Assembly: GCA_930367205.1 (NCBI GenBank)
Contig: CAKNEZ010000004.1
Coordinates: 221,001 to 285,000 of the forward strand
Direction of reading: 5' to 3'
Source: Acanthosoma haemorrhoidale
Taxonomy: Eukaryota; Arthropoda; Insecta; Hemiptera; Acanthosomatidae
Length of the DNA stretch: 64,000 nt
The notes under the pieces were generated by a model, which had not been told where the DNA came from, did no database searches, and saw only the letters and a program-made list of their open reading frames with translations. Positions within the stretch are counted from its first letter, which is position 1. Each line of letters opens with the position of its first letter. Both the position numbers and the translations under genes were made by a program. Positions 1 through 11,751 of the stretch are shown in pieces.

Positions 1-828
1 ATCCAACCATGATCTCGAATGATAGTATCAATCGAGTGACTCCCGCAATAATATTTTGGTGCCTGTTTATCCTTAGCTCACAGATAAAACCTCCTCCTGT
101 AGTAAGCCGTAAAAATTTACTGATCCCGACCTCACTAATCCGGAACTAGTGATCCTTTCACTTTCAGTCGTTATCCCCACTATTATTTTTTTTCGTCTCA
201 ACAATTTTAATTCTGTCTGTTCCCTGGAGTAGTGTCTTTTACATGGACAACCCCAGTTGTGATTAGCTAATTAAAAAATAGCTTTCTCTATTTTGTCTTT
301 GAAATACATATATAAAATTGGGCTCACCTTATCATTATTTTACTTAATATCTTTTCTTTTAAATGAAATCATTTTGCTCATCGCTGATATTGAAAATAGT
401 ATTCGTCGGAGATTTGATGATATGTCGGGCCGGCTCGGCTATCCCTCGGACTGGGCTCCACCTTTAGAGGACGTCGTGAGGAGTGATATAGTCTCTAGAT
501 ACCCTTAAAAATTATTTTAATATCCAGAACATACATCGTTTGTGGTATCCTTTAATATGAAAAATGGTTATCATAGTAACCCGACGCTGCCAAATCCAAC
601 TATTATATGATATATACACTGTATGTACTATTTCTAATTGAATAATACGGAGCCCGTATTTACGAGGAAAGCAATTTTGAATTTTGAATTATAGTGTGCC
701 GTCTGCCTCTTGAAAATCATAGTTTGATTTATTCCTAATGATTTAGACACCCGAAGAGAGTGCTATGGGATGATAAACATTTATCTTAAATATCCTCCTG
801 TAATAAATACCCAACGGCTAATAGTTTT

Positions 829-861
829 CGGATTTCTTTAGGCCTTCGTTCGGCATATCCG
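829..861. other. Spacer hairpin (representative, monomer 1)
   Basis: CGGAT and ATCCG form the outer stem of a small hairpin around an inner AGGCC/GGCCT-type stem with a TTCGTT loop. In A2, B and C monomers (CGGCCTATCC) the inner stem is fully paired. In A1 monomers (CGGCATATCC) one base pair is lost. It opens a GC-rich block of about 140 bp that also holds a 7-bp AGATGGG/CCCATCT stem (906-942). Function unknown. Confidence 0.4.
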
Positions 862-1215
862 AGGAACGGAGGTGCGTCCCATTAACACTTGCTCATGCAC
901 TCATTAGATGGGTGGGAGACGTTAGGCTGACCGGTCCCATCTTGCCCGGGGGAGAGCAGGCTCCAGGCGAATATCAACCCATGCCGATGCTCTGTCCGAT
1001 GTTATATCTATCTATACGATACGGGGTGAGCCCCCCTTCCAGTTTATATATATGTAGTCTCATCTAGACATAATTATCCAAATATTTAATTAAAGTAGAG
1101 CCCGGATAAAAACTAAACTATCCGATTTTGAATTTTCCTCATTGTACTATAAACATTGATCAATCAATCAATCAATTTTCACGAAAACGTTGGGCTAGGT
1201 ATGACGACGCATTAT

Positions 1216-1244
1216 TGAGATGATGAGATACAATGATCATCTCA
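1216..1244. repeat. Short palindrome 3' of U1 (representative, monomer 1)
   Basis: TGAGATGAT and ATCATCTCA form a perfect 9-bp inverted repeat around an 11-nt loop. It lies about 365 bp downstream of the U1 3' end in the sense of U1 transcription, and recurs in every monomer. A partly complementary CTCATCATCAAT follows at about 1303. Monomer 12 has a base change that breaks the stem. No function can be assigned. Confidence 0.5.
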
Positions 1245-1272
1245 TTGAGGAGGATTTTCTCTGCCTCGGAGA

Positions 1273-1293
1273 GGGGGGGAAAAAAAAAAAAAA
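1273..1293. repeat. Compound G/A homopolymer tract (representative, monomer 1)
   Basis: G7 is followed directly by A14. The tract recurs in every monomer with different lengths. A and C subtypes have G6-G7 plus A13-A15, while B monomers have G8-G17 plus A3. It is the main source of length differences between monomers and a useful subtype marker. Confidence 0.85.
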
Positions 1294-1608
1294 TTATGAA
1301 TCTCATCATCAATGTGAGTCAGTTAGTTTATCAGGTAGGGAGGGGGTAGTGTCGAGTAGTAGTAAGTAGGTAGAGAGAGAGAGAGGTAAGACGACGACGA
1401 CGGGACGGAGTCTGAAGCTGTTGCTGTACTTTTTATTAGACAGGCGGTGGTGATGATTGATTATCTGTCTGTATGTCAACAAACCAGGTGTGTGAAAAGC
1501 TTGCACTAAGTACAACAAACAGCGGGAAGCGGACGTCCGGAAGGAGGCCCTACAGGTAGGTTCTCCCCTGTACACCTTCCCTTATATTGAATGATGTGGT
1601 GAAATTAT

Positions 1609-1772
1609 AACGGGAAAGCGCGAACGCAGTCCCGACTACCAAAAATTACGCGCCCGAGATACCCGCATTTGGGGTATTCGCAGGGGTCAGCTCAACCGAA
1701 GTGCAATGGAAAAGCCTCACCCTGGGGGAACCGCCTTGTTGATCACGGTAGGCCCCCACGCCAGGTAAGTAT
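1609..1772 (-). ncRNA. U1 spliceosomal snRNA gene, copy 1 (reference copy)
   Basis: U1 is the RNA core of the U1 snRNP and pairs with pre-mRNA 5' splice sites in the nucleus. Read on the minus strand, the gene starts ATACTTACCTGGCG at 1772, with ACTTACCTG as the splice-site pairing segment. Stem-loop I has a 10-nt loop GATCAACAAG (the U1-70K site, usually GATCANGAAG). Stem-loop II carries ATTGCAC (U1A site). Stem-loop III follows (GAATACCCC pairing to GCGGGTATC). Next come the Sm site AATTTTTGG and stem-loop IV with a TTCG loop, ending TTTCCCG. The length of about 164 nt matches metazoan U1. The 5' end is set by homology; the exact 3' end is uncertain by a few bases. Transcription should be by RNA polymerase II from the PSE upstream. 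Confidence 0.97.
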
Positions 1773-1812
1773 GCTATAATTTGGGAAAATCCGATAGTTG
1801 TCAAGTCAAACC

Positions 1813-1833
1813 TAACTTCACTTGCGAGATTGA
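1813..1833 (-). promoter_or_regulatory. Candidate PSE of U1 (representative, monomer 1)
   Basis: On the minus strand, positions -61 to -41 relative to the U1 start hold a 21-nt element beginning TCAATCTCGCAAG. It has the spacing of the insect snRNA proximal sequence element, whose Drosophila form begins TYAAT, but matches that consensus only in part. The segment is identical in essentially all monomers. No TATA box lies at -30, as expected for a polymerase II snRNA gene. Confidence 0.45.
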
Positions 1834-1933
1834 ACTGGATTCGGAGAAGACGAATGGCCGTCTAGCGAACCACCAGATGATGTAATATAGAAAAAAATGT
1901 TTCGTTTATCTTACTACACAATATATTATCGAG

Positions 1934-1942
1934 TATAAATAG
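1934..1942 (+). promoter_or_regulatory. Conserved TATAAATAG motif facing away from U1 (representative)
   Basis: A perfect TATA-box-like TATAAATAG lies 162 bp from the U1 start on the opposite strand, so any transcript would diverge from U1. It is kept in every monomer, including just beyond the Gypsy fragment in monomer 12. No gene can be recognised downstream, so in this AT-rich spacer it may be chance. Confidence 0.25.
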
Positions 1943-2352
1943 TTTAAACGCACCGAAAACATTTCCCTACCCGTATTAGTGCATATATCTCTGCATCCCT
2001 CTCGATCCCACAGGTTAGCTAGCGATCACACAGGTGGCGCTAGTGTAGCTTCCTTCCCGGTATCCACCCTTCAACTTCAACCAATCTCCCGAGCTATTAT
2101 TAGTAAACGCTCCAAAACGTATTATTTATTATATTTTTGAGATTTCCCTCATCTTATTTGCTACTATTTATAATGACAATATTTTATAAGATTTTTTATT
2201 TTTGGAGTTACACATAAAAAAAAATATTGGGTATATATGTTATCTTTTAGGAATCCACCGAGATCCGTTCATTAAATTATTTTTAATATTACTTTGCCGC
2301 CGAATTAAATAGTGACTCTTGCTGTAACTTTATTTATGAATCATTATTCCTA

Positions 2353-4702
2353 ATCCAACCATGATCTCGAATGATAGTATCAATCGAGTGACTCCCGCAA
2401 TAATATTTTGGTGCCTGTTTATCCTTAGCTCACAGATAAAACCTCCTCCTGTAGTAAGCCGTAAAAATTTACTGATCCCGACCTCACTAATCCGGAACTA
2501 GTGATCCTTTCACTTTCAGTCGTTATCCCCACTATTATTTTTTTTCATCTCAACAATTTTAATTCTGTCTGTTCCCTGGAGTAGTGTCTTTTACATGGAC
2601 AACCCCAGTTGTGATTAGCTAATTAAAAAATAGCTTTCTCTATTTTGTCTTTGAAATACATATATAAAATTGGGCTCACCTTATCATTATTTTACTTAAT
2701 TTCTTTTCTTTTAAATGAAATCATTTTGCTCATCGCTGATATTGAAAATAGTATTCGTCGGAGATTTGATGATATGTCGGGCCGGCTCGGCTATCCCTCG
2801 GACTGGGCTCCACCTTCAGAGGACGTCGTGAGGAGCGATATAGTCTCTAGATACCCTTAAAAATTATTTTAATATCCAGAACATACATCGTTTGTGGTAT
2901 CCTTTAATATGAAAAATGGTTATCATAGTAACCCGACGCTGCCAAATCCAACTATTATATGATATATACACTGTATGTACTATTTCTAATTGAATAATAC
3001 GGAGCCCGTATTTACGAGGAAAGCAATTTTGAATTTTGAATTATAGTGTGCCGTCTGCCTCTTGAAAATCATAGTTTGATTTATTCCTAATGATTTAGAC
3101 ACCCGAAGAGAGTGCTATGGGATGATAAACATTTATCTTAAATATCCTCCTGTAATAAATACCCAACGGCTAATAGTTTTCGGATTTCTTTAGGCCTTCG
3201 TTCGGCCTATCCGAGGAACGGAGGTGCGTCCGATTAACACTTGCTCGTGCACTCATTAGATGGGCGGGAGACGTTAGGCTGACCGGTCCCATCTTGCCCG
3301 GGGGAGAGCCGGCTGCAGGCGAATATCAACCCATGCCGATGCTCTGTCCGATGTTATATCTATCTATACGATACGGGGTGAGCCCCCCTTCCAGTTTATA
3401 TATATGTAGTCTCTTCTAGACATAATTATCCAAATATTTAATTAAAGTAGAGCCCGGATAAAAACTAAACTATCCGATTTTGAATTTTCCTCATTGTACT
3501 ATAAACATTGATCAATCAATCAATCAATTTTCACGGAAACGTTGGGCTAGGTATGACGACGCATTATTGAGATGATGAGATACAATGATCATCTCATTGA
3601 GGAGGATTTTCTCTGCCTCGGAGAGGGGGGGAAAAAAAAAAAAATTATGAATCTCATCATCAATGTGAGTCAGTTAGTTTATCAGGTAGGGAGGGGGTAG
3701 TGTCGAGTAGTAGTAAGTAGGTAGAGAGAGAGAGAGGTAAGACGACGACGACGGGACGGAGTCTGAAGCTGTTGCTGTACTTTTTATTAGACAGGCGGTG
3801 GTGATGATTGATTATCTGTCTGTATGTCAACAAACCAGGTGTGTGAAAAGCTTGCACTAAGTACAACAAACAGCGGGAAGCGGACGTCCGGAAGGAGGCC
3901 CTACAGGTAGGTTCTCCCCTGTACACCTTCCCTTATATTGAATGATGTGGTGAAATTATAACGGGAAAGCGCGAACGCAGTCCCGACTACCAAAAATTAC
4001 GCGCCCGAGATACCCGCATTTGGGGTATTCGCAGGGGTCAGCTCAACCGAAGTGCAATGGAAAAGCCTCACCCTGGGGGAACTGCCTTGTTGATCACGGT
4101 AGGCCCCCACGCCAGGTAAGTATGCTATAATTTGGGAAAATCCGATAGTTGTCAAGTCAAACCTAACTTCACTTGCGAGATTGAACTGGATTCGGAGAAG
4201 ACGAATGGCCGTCTAGCGAACCACCAGATGATGTAATATAGAAAAAAATGTTTCGTTTATCTTACTACACAATATATTATCGAGTATAAATAGTTTAAAC
4301 GCACCGAAAACATTTCCCTACCCGTATTAGTGCATATATCTCTGCATCCCTCTCGATCCCACAGGTTAGCTAGCGATCACACAGGTGGCGCTAGTGTAGC
4401 TTCCTTCCCGGTATCCACCCTTCAACTTCAACCAATCTCCCGAGCTATTATTAGTAAACGCTCCAAAACGTATTATTTATTATATTTTTGAGATTTCCCT
4501 CATCTTATTTGCTACTATTTATAATGACAATATTTTATAAGATTTTTTATTTTTGGAGTTACACATAAAAAAAATATTGGGTATATATGTTATCTTTTAG
4601 GAATCCACCGAGATCCGTTCATTAAATTATTTTTAATATTACTTTGCCGCCGAATTAAATAGTGACTCTTGCTGTAACTTTATTTATGAATCATTATTCC
4701 TA
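2353..4702. repeat. Array monomer 2, subtype A2 (mixed)
   Basis: A2 marks: CGGCCTATCC, GCTCGTGC, GATGGGCGGG, GAGCCGGCT, CTCTTCTAG and CACGGAAACG. It keeps the A1-like TTTATATATATG, and it shares GTGCGTCCGATT with distant monomers 22 and 23. The spacer is otherwise as in monomer 1. Confidence 0.95.
3960..4123 (-). ncRNA. U1 snRNA gene, copy 2 (stem-loop I variant)
   Basis: Complete U1 with all landmarks of copy 1. One difference: AACTGCC instead of AACCGCC on the plus strand replaces a C-G pair in the stem just below the U1-70K loop with a C-A mismatch. This may weaken stem-loop I. Candidate PSE intact upstream. Confidence 0.95.
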
Positions 4703-7052
4703 ATCCAACCATGATCTCGAATGATAGTATCAATCGAGTGACTCCCGCAATAATATTTTGGTGCCTGTTTATCCTTAGCTCACAGATAAAACCTCCTCCT
4801 GTAGTAAGCCGTAAAAATTTACTGATCCCGACCTCACTAATCCGGAACTAGTGATCCTTTCACTTTCAGTCGTTATCCCCACTTTTATTTTTTTTCGTCT
4901 CAACAATTTTAATTCTGTCTGTTCCCTGGAGTAGTGTCTTTTACATGGACAACCCCAGTTGTGATTAGCTAATTAAAAAATAGCTTTCTCTATTTTGTCT
5001 TTGAAATACATATATAAAATTGGGCTCACCTTATCATTATTTTACTTAATTTCTTTTCTTTTAAATGAAATCATTTTGCTCATCGCTGATATTGAAAATA
5101 GTATTCGTCGGAGATTTGATGATATGTCGGGCCGGCTCGGCTATCCCTCGGACTGGGCTCCACCTTTAGAGGACGTCGTGAGGAGTGATATAGTCTCTAG
5201 ATACCCTTAAAAATTATTTTAATATCCAGAACATACATCGTTTGTGGTATCCTTTAATATGAAAAATGGTTATCATAGTAACCCGACGCTGCCAAATCCA
5301 ACTATTATATGATATATACACTGTATGTACTATTTCTAATTGAATAATACGGAGCCCGTATTTACGAGGAAAGCAATTTTGAATTTTGAATTATAGTGTG
5401 CCGTCTGCCTCTTGAAAATCATAGTTTGATTTATTCCTAATGATTTAGACACCCGAAGAGAGTGCTATGGGATGATAAACATTTATCTTAAATATCCTCC
5501 TGTAATAAATACCCAACGGCTAATAGTTTTCGGATTTCTTTAGGCCTTCGTTCGGCATATCCGAGGAACGGAGGTGCGTCCCATTAACACTTGCTCATGC
5601 ACTCATTAGATGGGTGGGAGACGTTAGGCTGACCGGTCCCATCTTGCCCGGGGGAGAGCAGGCTGCAGGCAAATATCAACCCATGCCGATGCTCTGTCCG
5701 ATGTTATATCTATCTATACGATACGGGGTGAGCCCCCCTTCCAGTTTATATATATGTAGTCTCATCTAGACATAATTATCCAAATATTTAATTAAAGTAG
5801 AGCCCGGATAAAAACTAAACTATCCGATTTTGAATTTTCCTCATTGTACTATAAACATTGATCAATCAATCAATCAATTTTCACGAAAACGTTGGGCTAG
5901 GTATGACGACGCATTATTGAGATGATGAGATACAATGATCATCTCATTGAGGAGGATTTTCTCTGCCTCGGAGAGGGGGGGAAAAAAAAAAAAATTATGA
6001 ATCTCATCATCAATGTGAGTCAGTTAGTTTATCAGGTAGGGAGGGGGTAGTGTCGAGTAGTAGTAAGTAGGTAGAGAGAGAGAGAGGTAAGACGACGACG
6101 ACGGGACGGAGTCTGAAGCTGTTGCTGTACTTTTTATTAGACAGGCGGTGGTGATGATTGATTATCTGTCTGTATGTCAACAAACCAGGTGTGTGAAAAG
6201 CTTGCACTAAGTACAACAAACAGCGGGAAGCGGACGTCCGGAAGGAGGCCCTACAGGTAGGTTCTCCCCTGTACACCTTCCCTTATATTGAATGATGTGG
6301 TGAAATTATAACGGGAAAGCGCGAACGCAGTCCCGACTACCAAAAATTACGCGCCCGAGATACCCGCATTTGGGGTATTCGCAGGGGTCAGCTCAACCGA
6401 AGTGCAATGGAAAAGCCTCACCCTGGGGGAACCGCCTTGTTGATCACGGTAGGCCCCCACGCCAGGTAAGTATGCTATAATTTGGGAAAATCCGATAGTT
6501 GTCAAGTCAAACCTAACTTCACTTGCGAGATTGAACTGGATTCGGAGAAGACGAATGGCCGTCTAGCGAACCACCAGATGATGTAATACAGAAAAAAATG
6601 TTTCGTTTATCTTACTACACAATATATTATCGAGTATAAATAGTTTAAACGCACCGAAAACATTTCCCTACCCGTATTAGTGCATATATCTCTGCATCCC
6701 TCTCGATCCCACAGGTTAGCTAGCGATCACACAGGTGGCGCTAGTGTAGCTTCCTTCCCGGTATCCACCCTTCAACTTCAACCAATCTCCCGAGCTATTA
6801 TTAGTAAACGCTCCAAAACGTATTATTTATTATATTTTTGAGATTTCCCTCATCTTATTTGCTACTATTTATAATGACAATATTTTATAAGATTTTTTAT
6901 TTTTGGAGTTACACATAAAAAAAATATTGGGTATATATGTTATCTTTTAGGAATCCACCGAGATCCGTTCATTAAATTATTTTTAATATTACTTTGCCGC
7001 CGAATTAAATAGTGACTCTTGCTGTAACTTTATTTATGAATCATTATTCCTA
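4703..7052. repeat. Array monomer 3, subtype A1
   Basis: A1 at all diagnostic sites. Private changes include CACTTTTATT near the start and GCAAATATC after the GC-rich block. Spacer otherwise as in monomer 1, with no further genes seen. Confidence 0.95.
6310..6473 (-). ncRNA. U1 snRNA gene, copy 3
   Basis: Sequence matches copy 1 throughout: 5' ACTTACCTG, GATCAACAAG loop, ATTGCAC loop, AATTTTTGG Sm site and TTCG-closed 3' stem-loop. Candidate PSE intact. Confidence 0.97.
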
Positions 7053-9401
7053 ATCCAACCATGATCTCGAATGATAGTATCAATCGAGTGACTCCCGCAA
7101 TAATATTTTGGTGCCTGTTTATCCTTAGCTCACAGATAAAACCTCCTCCTGTAGTAAGCCGTAAAAATTTACTGATCCCCACCTCACTAATCCGGAACTA
7201 GTGATCCTTTCACTTTCAGTCGTTATCCCCACTATTATTTTTTTTCGTCTCAACAATTTTAATTCTGTCTGTTCCCTGGAGTAGTGTCTTTTACATGGAC
7301 AACCCCAGTTGTGATTAGCTAATTAAAAAATAGCTTTCTCTATTTTGTCTTTGAAATACATATATAAAATTGGGCTCACCTTATCATTATTTTACTTAAT
7401 TTCTTTTCTTTTAAATGAAATCATTTTGCTCATCGCTGATATTGAAAATAGTATTCGTCGGAGATTTGATGATATGTCGGGCCGGCTCGGCTATCCCTCG
7501 GACTGGGCTCCACCTTCAGAGGACGTCGTGAGGAGCGATATAGTCTCTAGATACCCTTAAAAATTATTTTAATATCCAGAACATACATCGTTTGTGGTAT
7601 CCTTTAATATGAAAAATGGTTATCATAGTAACCCGACGCTGCCAAATCCAACTATTATATGATATATACACTGTATGTACTATTTCTAATTGAATAATAC
7701 GGAGCCCGTATTTACGAGGAAAGCAATTTTGAATTTTGAATTATAGTGTGCCGTCTGCCTCTTGAAAATCATAGTTTGATTTATTCCTAATGATTTAGAC
7801 ACCCGAAGAGAGTGCTATGGGATGATAAACATTTATCTTAAATATCCTCCTGTAATAAATACCCAACGGCTAATAGTTTTCGGATTTCTTTAGGCCTTCG
7901 TTCGGCCTATCCGAGGAACGGAGGTGCGTCCCATTAACACTTGCTCGTGCACTCATTAGATGGGCGGGAGACGTTAGGCTGACCGGTCCCATCTTGCCCG
8001 GGGGAGAGCCGGCTGCAGGCGAATATCAACCCATGCCGATGCTCTGTCCGATGTTATATCTATCTATACGATACGGGGTGAGCCCCCCTTCCAGTTTTTA
8101 TATATGTAGTCTCTTCTAGACATAATTATCCAAATATTTAATTAAAGTAGAGCCCGGATAAAAACTAAACTATCCGATTTTGAATTTTCCTCATTGTACT
8201 ATAAACATTGATCAATCACTCAATCAATTTTCACGGAAACGTTAGGCTAGGTATGACGACGCATTATTGAGATGATGAGATACAATGATCATCTCATTGA
8301 GGAGGATTTTCTCTGCCTCGGAGAGGGGGGGAAAAAAAAAAAAATTATGAATCTCATCATCAATGTGAGTCAGTTAGTTTATCAGGTAGGGAGGGGGTAG
8401 TGTCGAGTAGTAGTAAGTAGATAGAGAGAGAGAGAGGTAAGACGACGACGACGGGACGGAGTCTGAAGCTGTTGCTGTACTTTTTATTAGACAGGCAGTG
8501 GTGATGATTGATTATCTGTCTGTATGTCAACAAACCAGGTGTGTGAAAAGCTTGCACTAAGTACAACAAACAGCGGGAAGCGGAAGTCCAGAAGGAGGCC
8601 CTACAGGTAGGTCTCCCCTGTACACCTTCCCTTATATTGAATGATGTGGCGAAATTATAACGGGAAAGCGCGAACGCAGTCCCGAGTACCAAAAATTACG
8701 CGCCCGAGATACCCGCATTTGGGGTATTCGCAGGGGTCAGCTCAACCGAAGTGCAATGGAAAAGCCTCACCCTGGGGGAACCGCCTTGTTGATCACGGTA
8801 GGCCCCCACGCCAGGTAAGTATGCTATAATTTGGGAAAATCCGATAGTTGTCAAGTCAAACCTAACTTCACTTGCGAGATTGAACTGGATTCGGAGAAGA
8901 CGAATGGCCGTCTAGCGAACCACCAGATGATGTAATATAGAAAAAAATGTTTCGTTTATCTTACTACACAATATATTATCGAGTATAAATAGTTTAAACG
9001 CACCGAAAACATTTCCCTACCCGTATTAGTGCATATATCTCTGCATCCCTCTCGATCCCACAGGTTAGCTAGCGATCACACAGGTGGCGCTAGTGTAGCT
9101 TCCTTCCCGGTATCCACCCTTCAACTTCAACCAATCTCCCGAGCTATTATTAGTAAACGCTCCAAAACGTATTATTTATTATATTTTTGAGATTTCCCTC
9201 ATCTTATTTGCTACTATTTATAATGACAATATTTTATAAGATTTTTTATTTTTGGAGTTACACATAAAAAAAATATTGGGTATATATGTTATCTTTTAGG
9301 AATCCACCGAGATCCGTTCATTAAATTATTTTTAATATTACTTTGCCGCCGAATTAAATAGTGACTCTTGCTGTAACTTTATTTATGAATCATTATTCCT
9401 A
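7053..9401. repeat. Array monomer 4, subtype A2 with a B-like patch over U1
   Basis: A2 at the spacer markers, with TCAATCACTCAATC. Around U1 (about 8420-8690) it carries marks of the B block: GGCAGTGG, CGGAAGTCC, a single T in GTAGGTCTCC, and GATGTGGCG. It also shares a U1 base change with monomer 14. This is a mosaic, probably from gene conversion. Confidence 0.93.
8659..8822 (-). ncRNA. U1 snRNA gene, copy 4 (GAGTACC variant)
   Basis: Complete U1. It has GGTACTCGGG instead of GGTAGTCGGG just after the Sm site, a linker position outside the stems, so probably neutral. The same change occurs in copy 14, 28 kb away. Candidate PSE intact. Confidence 0.95.
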
Positions 9402-11751
9402 ATCCAACCATGATCTCGAATGATAGTATCAATCGAGTGACTCCCGCAATAATATTTTGGTGCCTGTTTATCCTTAGCTCACAGATAAAACCTCCTCCTG
9501 TAGTAAGCCGTAAAAATTTACTGATCCCGACCTCACTAATCCGGAACTAGTGATCCTTTCACTTTCAGTCGTTATCCCCACTATTATTTTTTTTCGTCTC
9601 AACAATTTTAATTCTGTCTGTTCCCTGGAGTAGTGTCTTTTACATGGACAACCCCAGTTGTGATTAGCTAATTAAAAAATAGCTTTCTCTATTTTGTCTT
9701 TGAAATACATATATAAAATTGGGCTCACCTTATCATTATTTTACTTAATTTCTTTTCTTTTAAATGAAATCATTTTGCTCATCGCTGATATTGAAAATAG
9801 TATTCGTCGGAGATTTGATGATATGTCGGGCCGGCTCGGCTATCCCTCGGACTGGGCTCCACCTTCAGAGGACGTCGTGAGGAGCGATATAGTCTCTAGA
9901 TACCCTTAAAAATTATTTTAATATCCAGAACATACATCGTTTGTGGTATCCTTTAATATGAAAAATGGTTATCATAGTAACCCGACGCTGCCAAATCCAA
10001 CTATTATATGATATATACACTGTATGTACTATTTCTAATTGAATAATACGGAGCCCGTATTTACGAGGAAAGCAATTTTGAATTTTGAATTATAGTGTGC
10101 CGTCTGCCTCTTGAAAATCATAGTTTGATTTATTCCTAATGATTTAGACACCCGAAGAGAGTGCTATGGGATGATAAACATTTATCTTAAATATCCTCCT
10201 GTAATAAATACCCAACGGCTAATAGTTTTCGGATTTCTTTAGGCCTTCGTTCGGCCTATCCGAGGAACGGAGGTGCGTCCCATTAACACTTGCTCGTGCA
10301 CTCATTAGATGGGCGGGAGACGTTAGGCTGACCGGTCCCATCTTGCCCGGGGGAGAGCCGGCTGCAGGCGAATATCAACCCATGCCGATGCTCTGTCCGA
10401 TGTTATATCTATCTATACGATACGGGGTGAGCCCCCCTTCCAGTTTTTATATATGTAGTCTCTTCTAGACATAATTATCCAAATATTTAATTAAAGTAGA
10501 GCCCGGATAAAAACTAAACTATCCGATTTTGAATTTTCCTCATTGTACTATAAACATTGATCAATCACTCAATCAATTTTCACGGAAACGTTAGGCTAGG
10601 TATGACGACGCATTATTGAGATGATGAGATACAATGATCATCTCATTGAGGAGGATTTTCTCTGCCTCGGAGAGGGGGGGAAAAAAAAAAAAATTATGAA
10701 TCTCATCATCAATGTGAGTCAGTTAGTTTATCAGGTAGGGAGGGGGTAGTGTCGAGTAGTAGTAAGTAGGTAGAGAGAGAGAGAGGTAAGACGACGACGA
10801 CGGGACGGAGTCTGAAGCTGTTGCTGTACTTTTTATTAGACAGGCGGTGGTGATGATTGATTATCTGTCTGTATGTCAACAAACCAGGTGTGTGAAAAGC
10901 TTGCACTAAGTACAACAAACAGCGGGAAGCGGACGTCCGGAAGGAGGCCCTACAGGTAGGTTCTCCCCTGTACACCTTCCCTTATATTGAATGATGTGGT
11001 GAAATTATAACGGGAAAGCGCGAACGCAGTCCCGACTACCAAAAATTACGCGCCCGAGATACCCGCATTTGGGGTATTCGCAGGGGTCAGCTCAACCGAA
11101 GTGCAATGGAAAAGCCTCACCCTGGGGGAACCGCCTTGTTGATCACGGTAGGCCCCCACGCCAGGTAAGTATGCTATAATTTGGGAAAATCCGATAGTTG
11201 TCAAGTCAAACCTAACTTCACTTGCGAGATTGAACTGGATTCGGAGAAGACGAATGGCCGTCTAGCGAACCACCAGATGATGTAATATAGAAAAAAATGT
11301 TTCGTTTATCTTACTACACAATATATTATCGAGTATAAATAGTTTAAACGCACCGAAAACATTTCCCTACCCGTATTAGTGCATATATCTCTGCATCCCT
11401 CTCGATCCCACAGGTTAGCTAGCGATCACACAGGTGGCGCTAGTGTAGCTTCCTTCCCGGTATCCACCCTTCAACTTCAACCAATCTCCCGAGCTATTAT
11501 TAGTAAACGCTCCAAAACGTATTATTTATTATATTTTTGAGATTTCCCTCATCTTATTTGCTACTATTTATAATGACAATATTTTATAAGATTTTTTATT
11601 TTTGGAGTTACACATAAAAAAAATATTGGGTATATATGTTATCTTTTAGGAATCCACCGAGATCCGTTCATTAAATTATTTTTAATATTACTTTGCCGCC
11701 GAATTAAATAGTGACTCTTGCTGTAACTTTATTTATGAATCATTATTCCTA
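9402..11751. repeat. Array monomer 5, subtype A2
   Basis: A2 at all diagnostic sites, including TCAATCACTCAATC and CACGGAAACG. It shares GTTAGGCTAGG with monomer 4. No genes seen besides U1. Confidence 0.95.
11009..11172 (-). ncRNA. U1 snRNA gene, copy 5
   Basis: Matches copy 1 in every U1 landmark. Candidate PSE intact. Confidence 0.97.

Larger units (their letters stand above)
1..2352. repeat. Array monomer 1, subtype A1
   Basis: Complete 2352-bp unit. A1 marks are CGGCATATCC, GCTCATGC, GATGGGTGGG and GAGCAGGCT in the GC-rich block, TTTATATATATG, and CTCATCTAG. The homopolymer tract is G7A14. The U1 gene is canonical. Apart from U1 and the short landmarks, the ~1.6 kb upstream (plus-strand sense) and ~0.58 kb downstream of it contain nothing I can identify as a gene. 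Confidence 0.95.

Noticed and set aside
900..950. GATGGGTGGGAGAC resembling the 3' part of 5S rRNA
   Set aside because: The match covers only about a dozen bases; the remaining 5S sequence and internal control region are absent.
1309..1575. Minus-strand ORFs of 88-110 codons 3' of and overlapping U1 in each monomer
   Set aside because: Low-complexity translation of the GA and ACG tracts plus the U1 3' end; the longer versions start inside the U1 RNA. No domain or coding signal.
1..2352. Other small RNA genes (U2, U4, U5, U6, tRNA, 7SK) in the spacer
   Set aside because: I looked for their conserved 5' ends, Sm-site contexts and A/B boxes on both strands and found none. One TATTTTTGG near 2200 resembles an Sm site but sits in AT-rich sequence with no snRNA around it.
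8641..8829. Plus-strand 62-codon ORF in some monomers
   Set aside because: It is simply the antisense strand of the U1 gene; present or absent according to single base changes creating an ATG.
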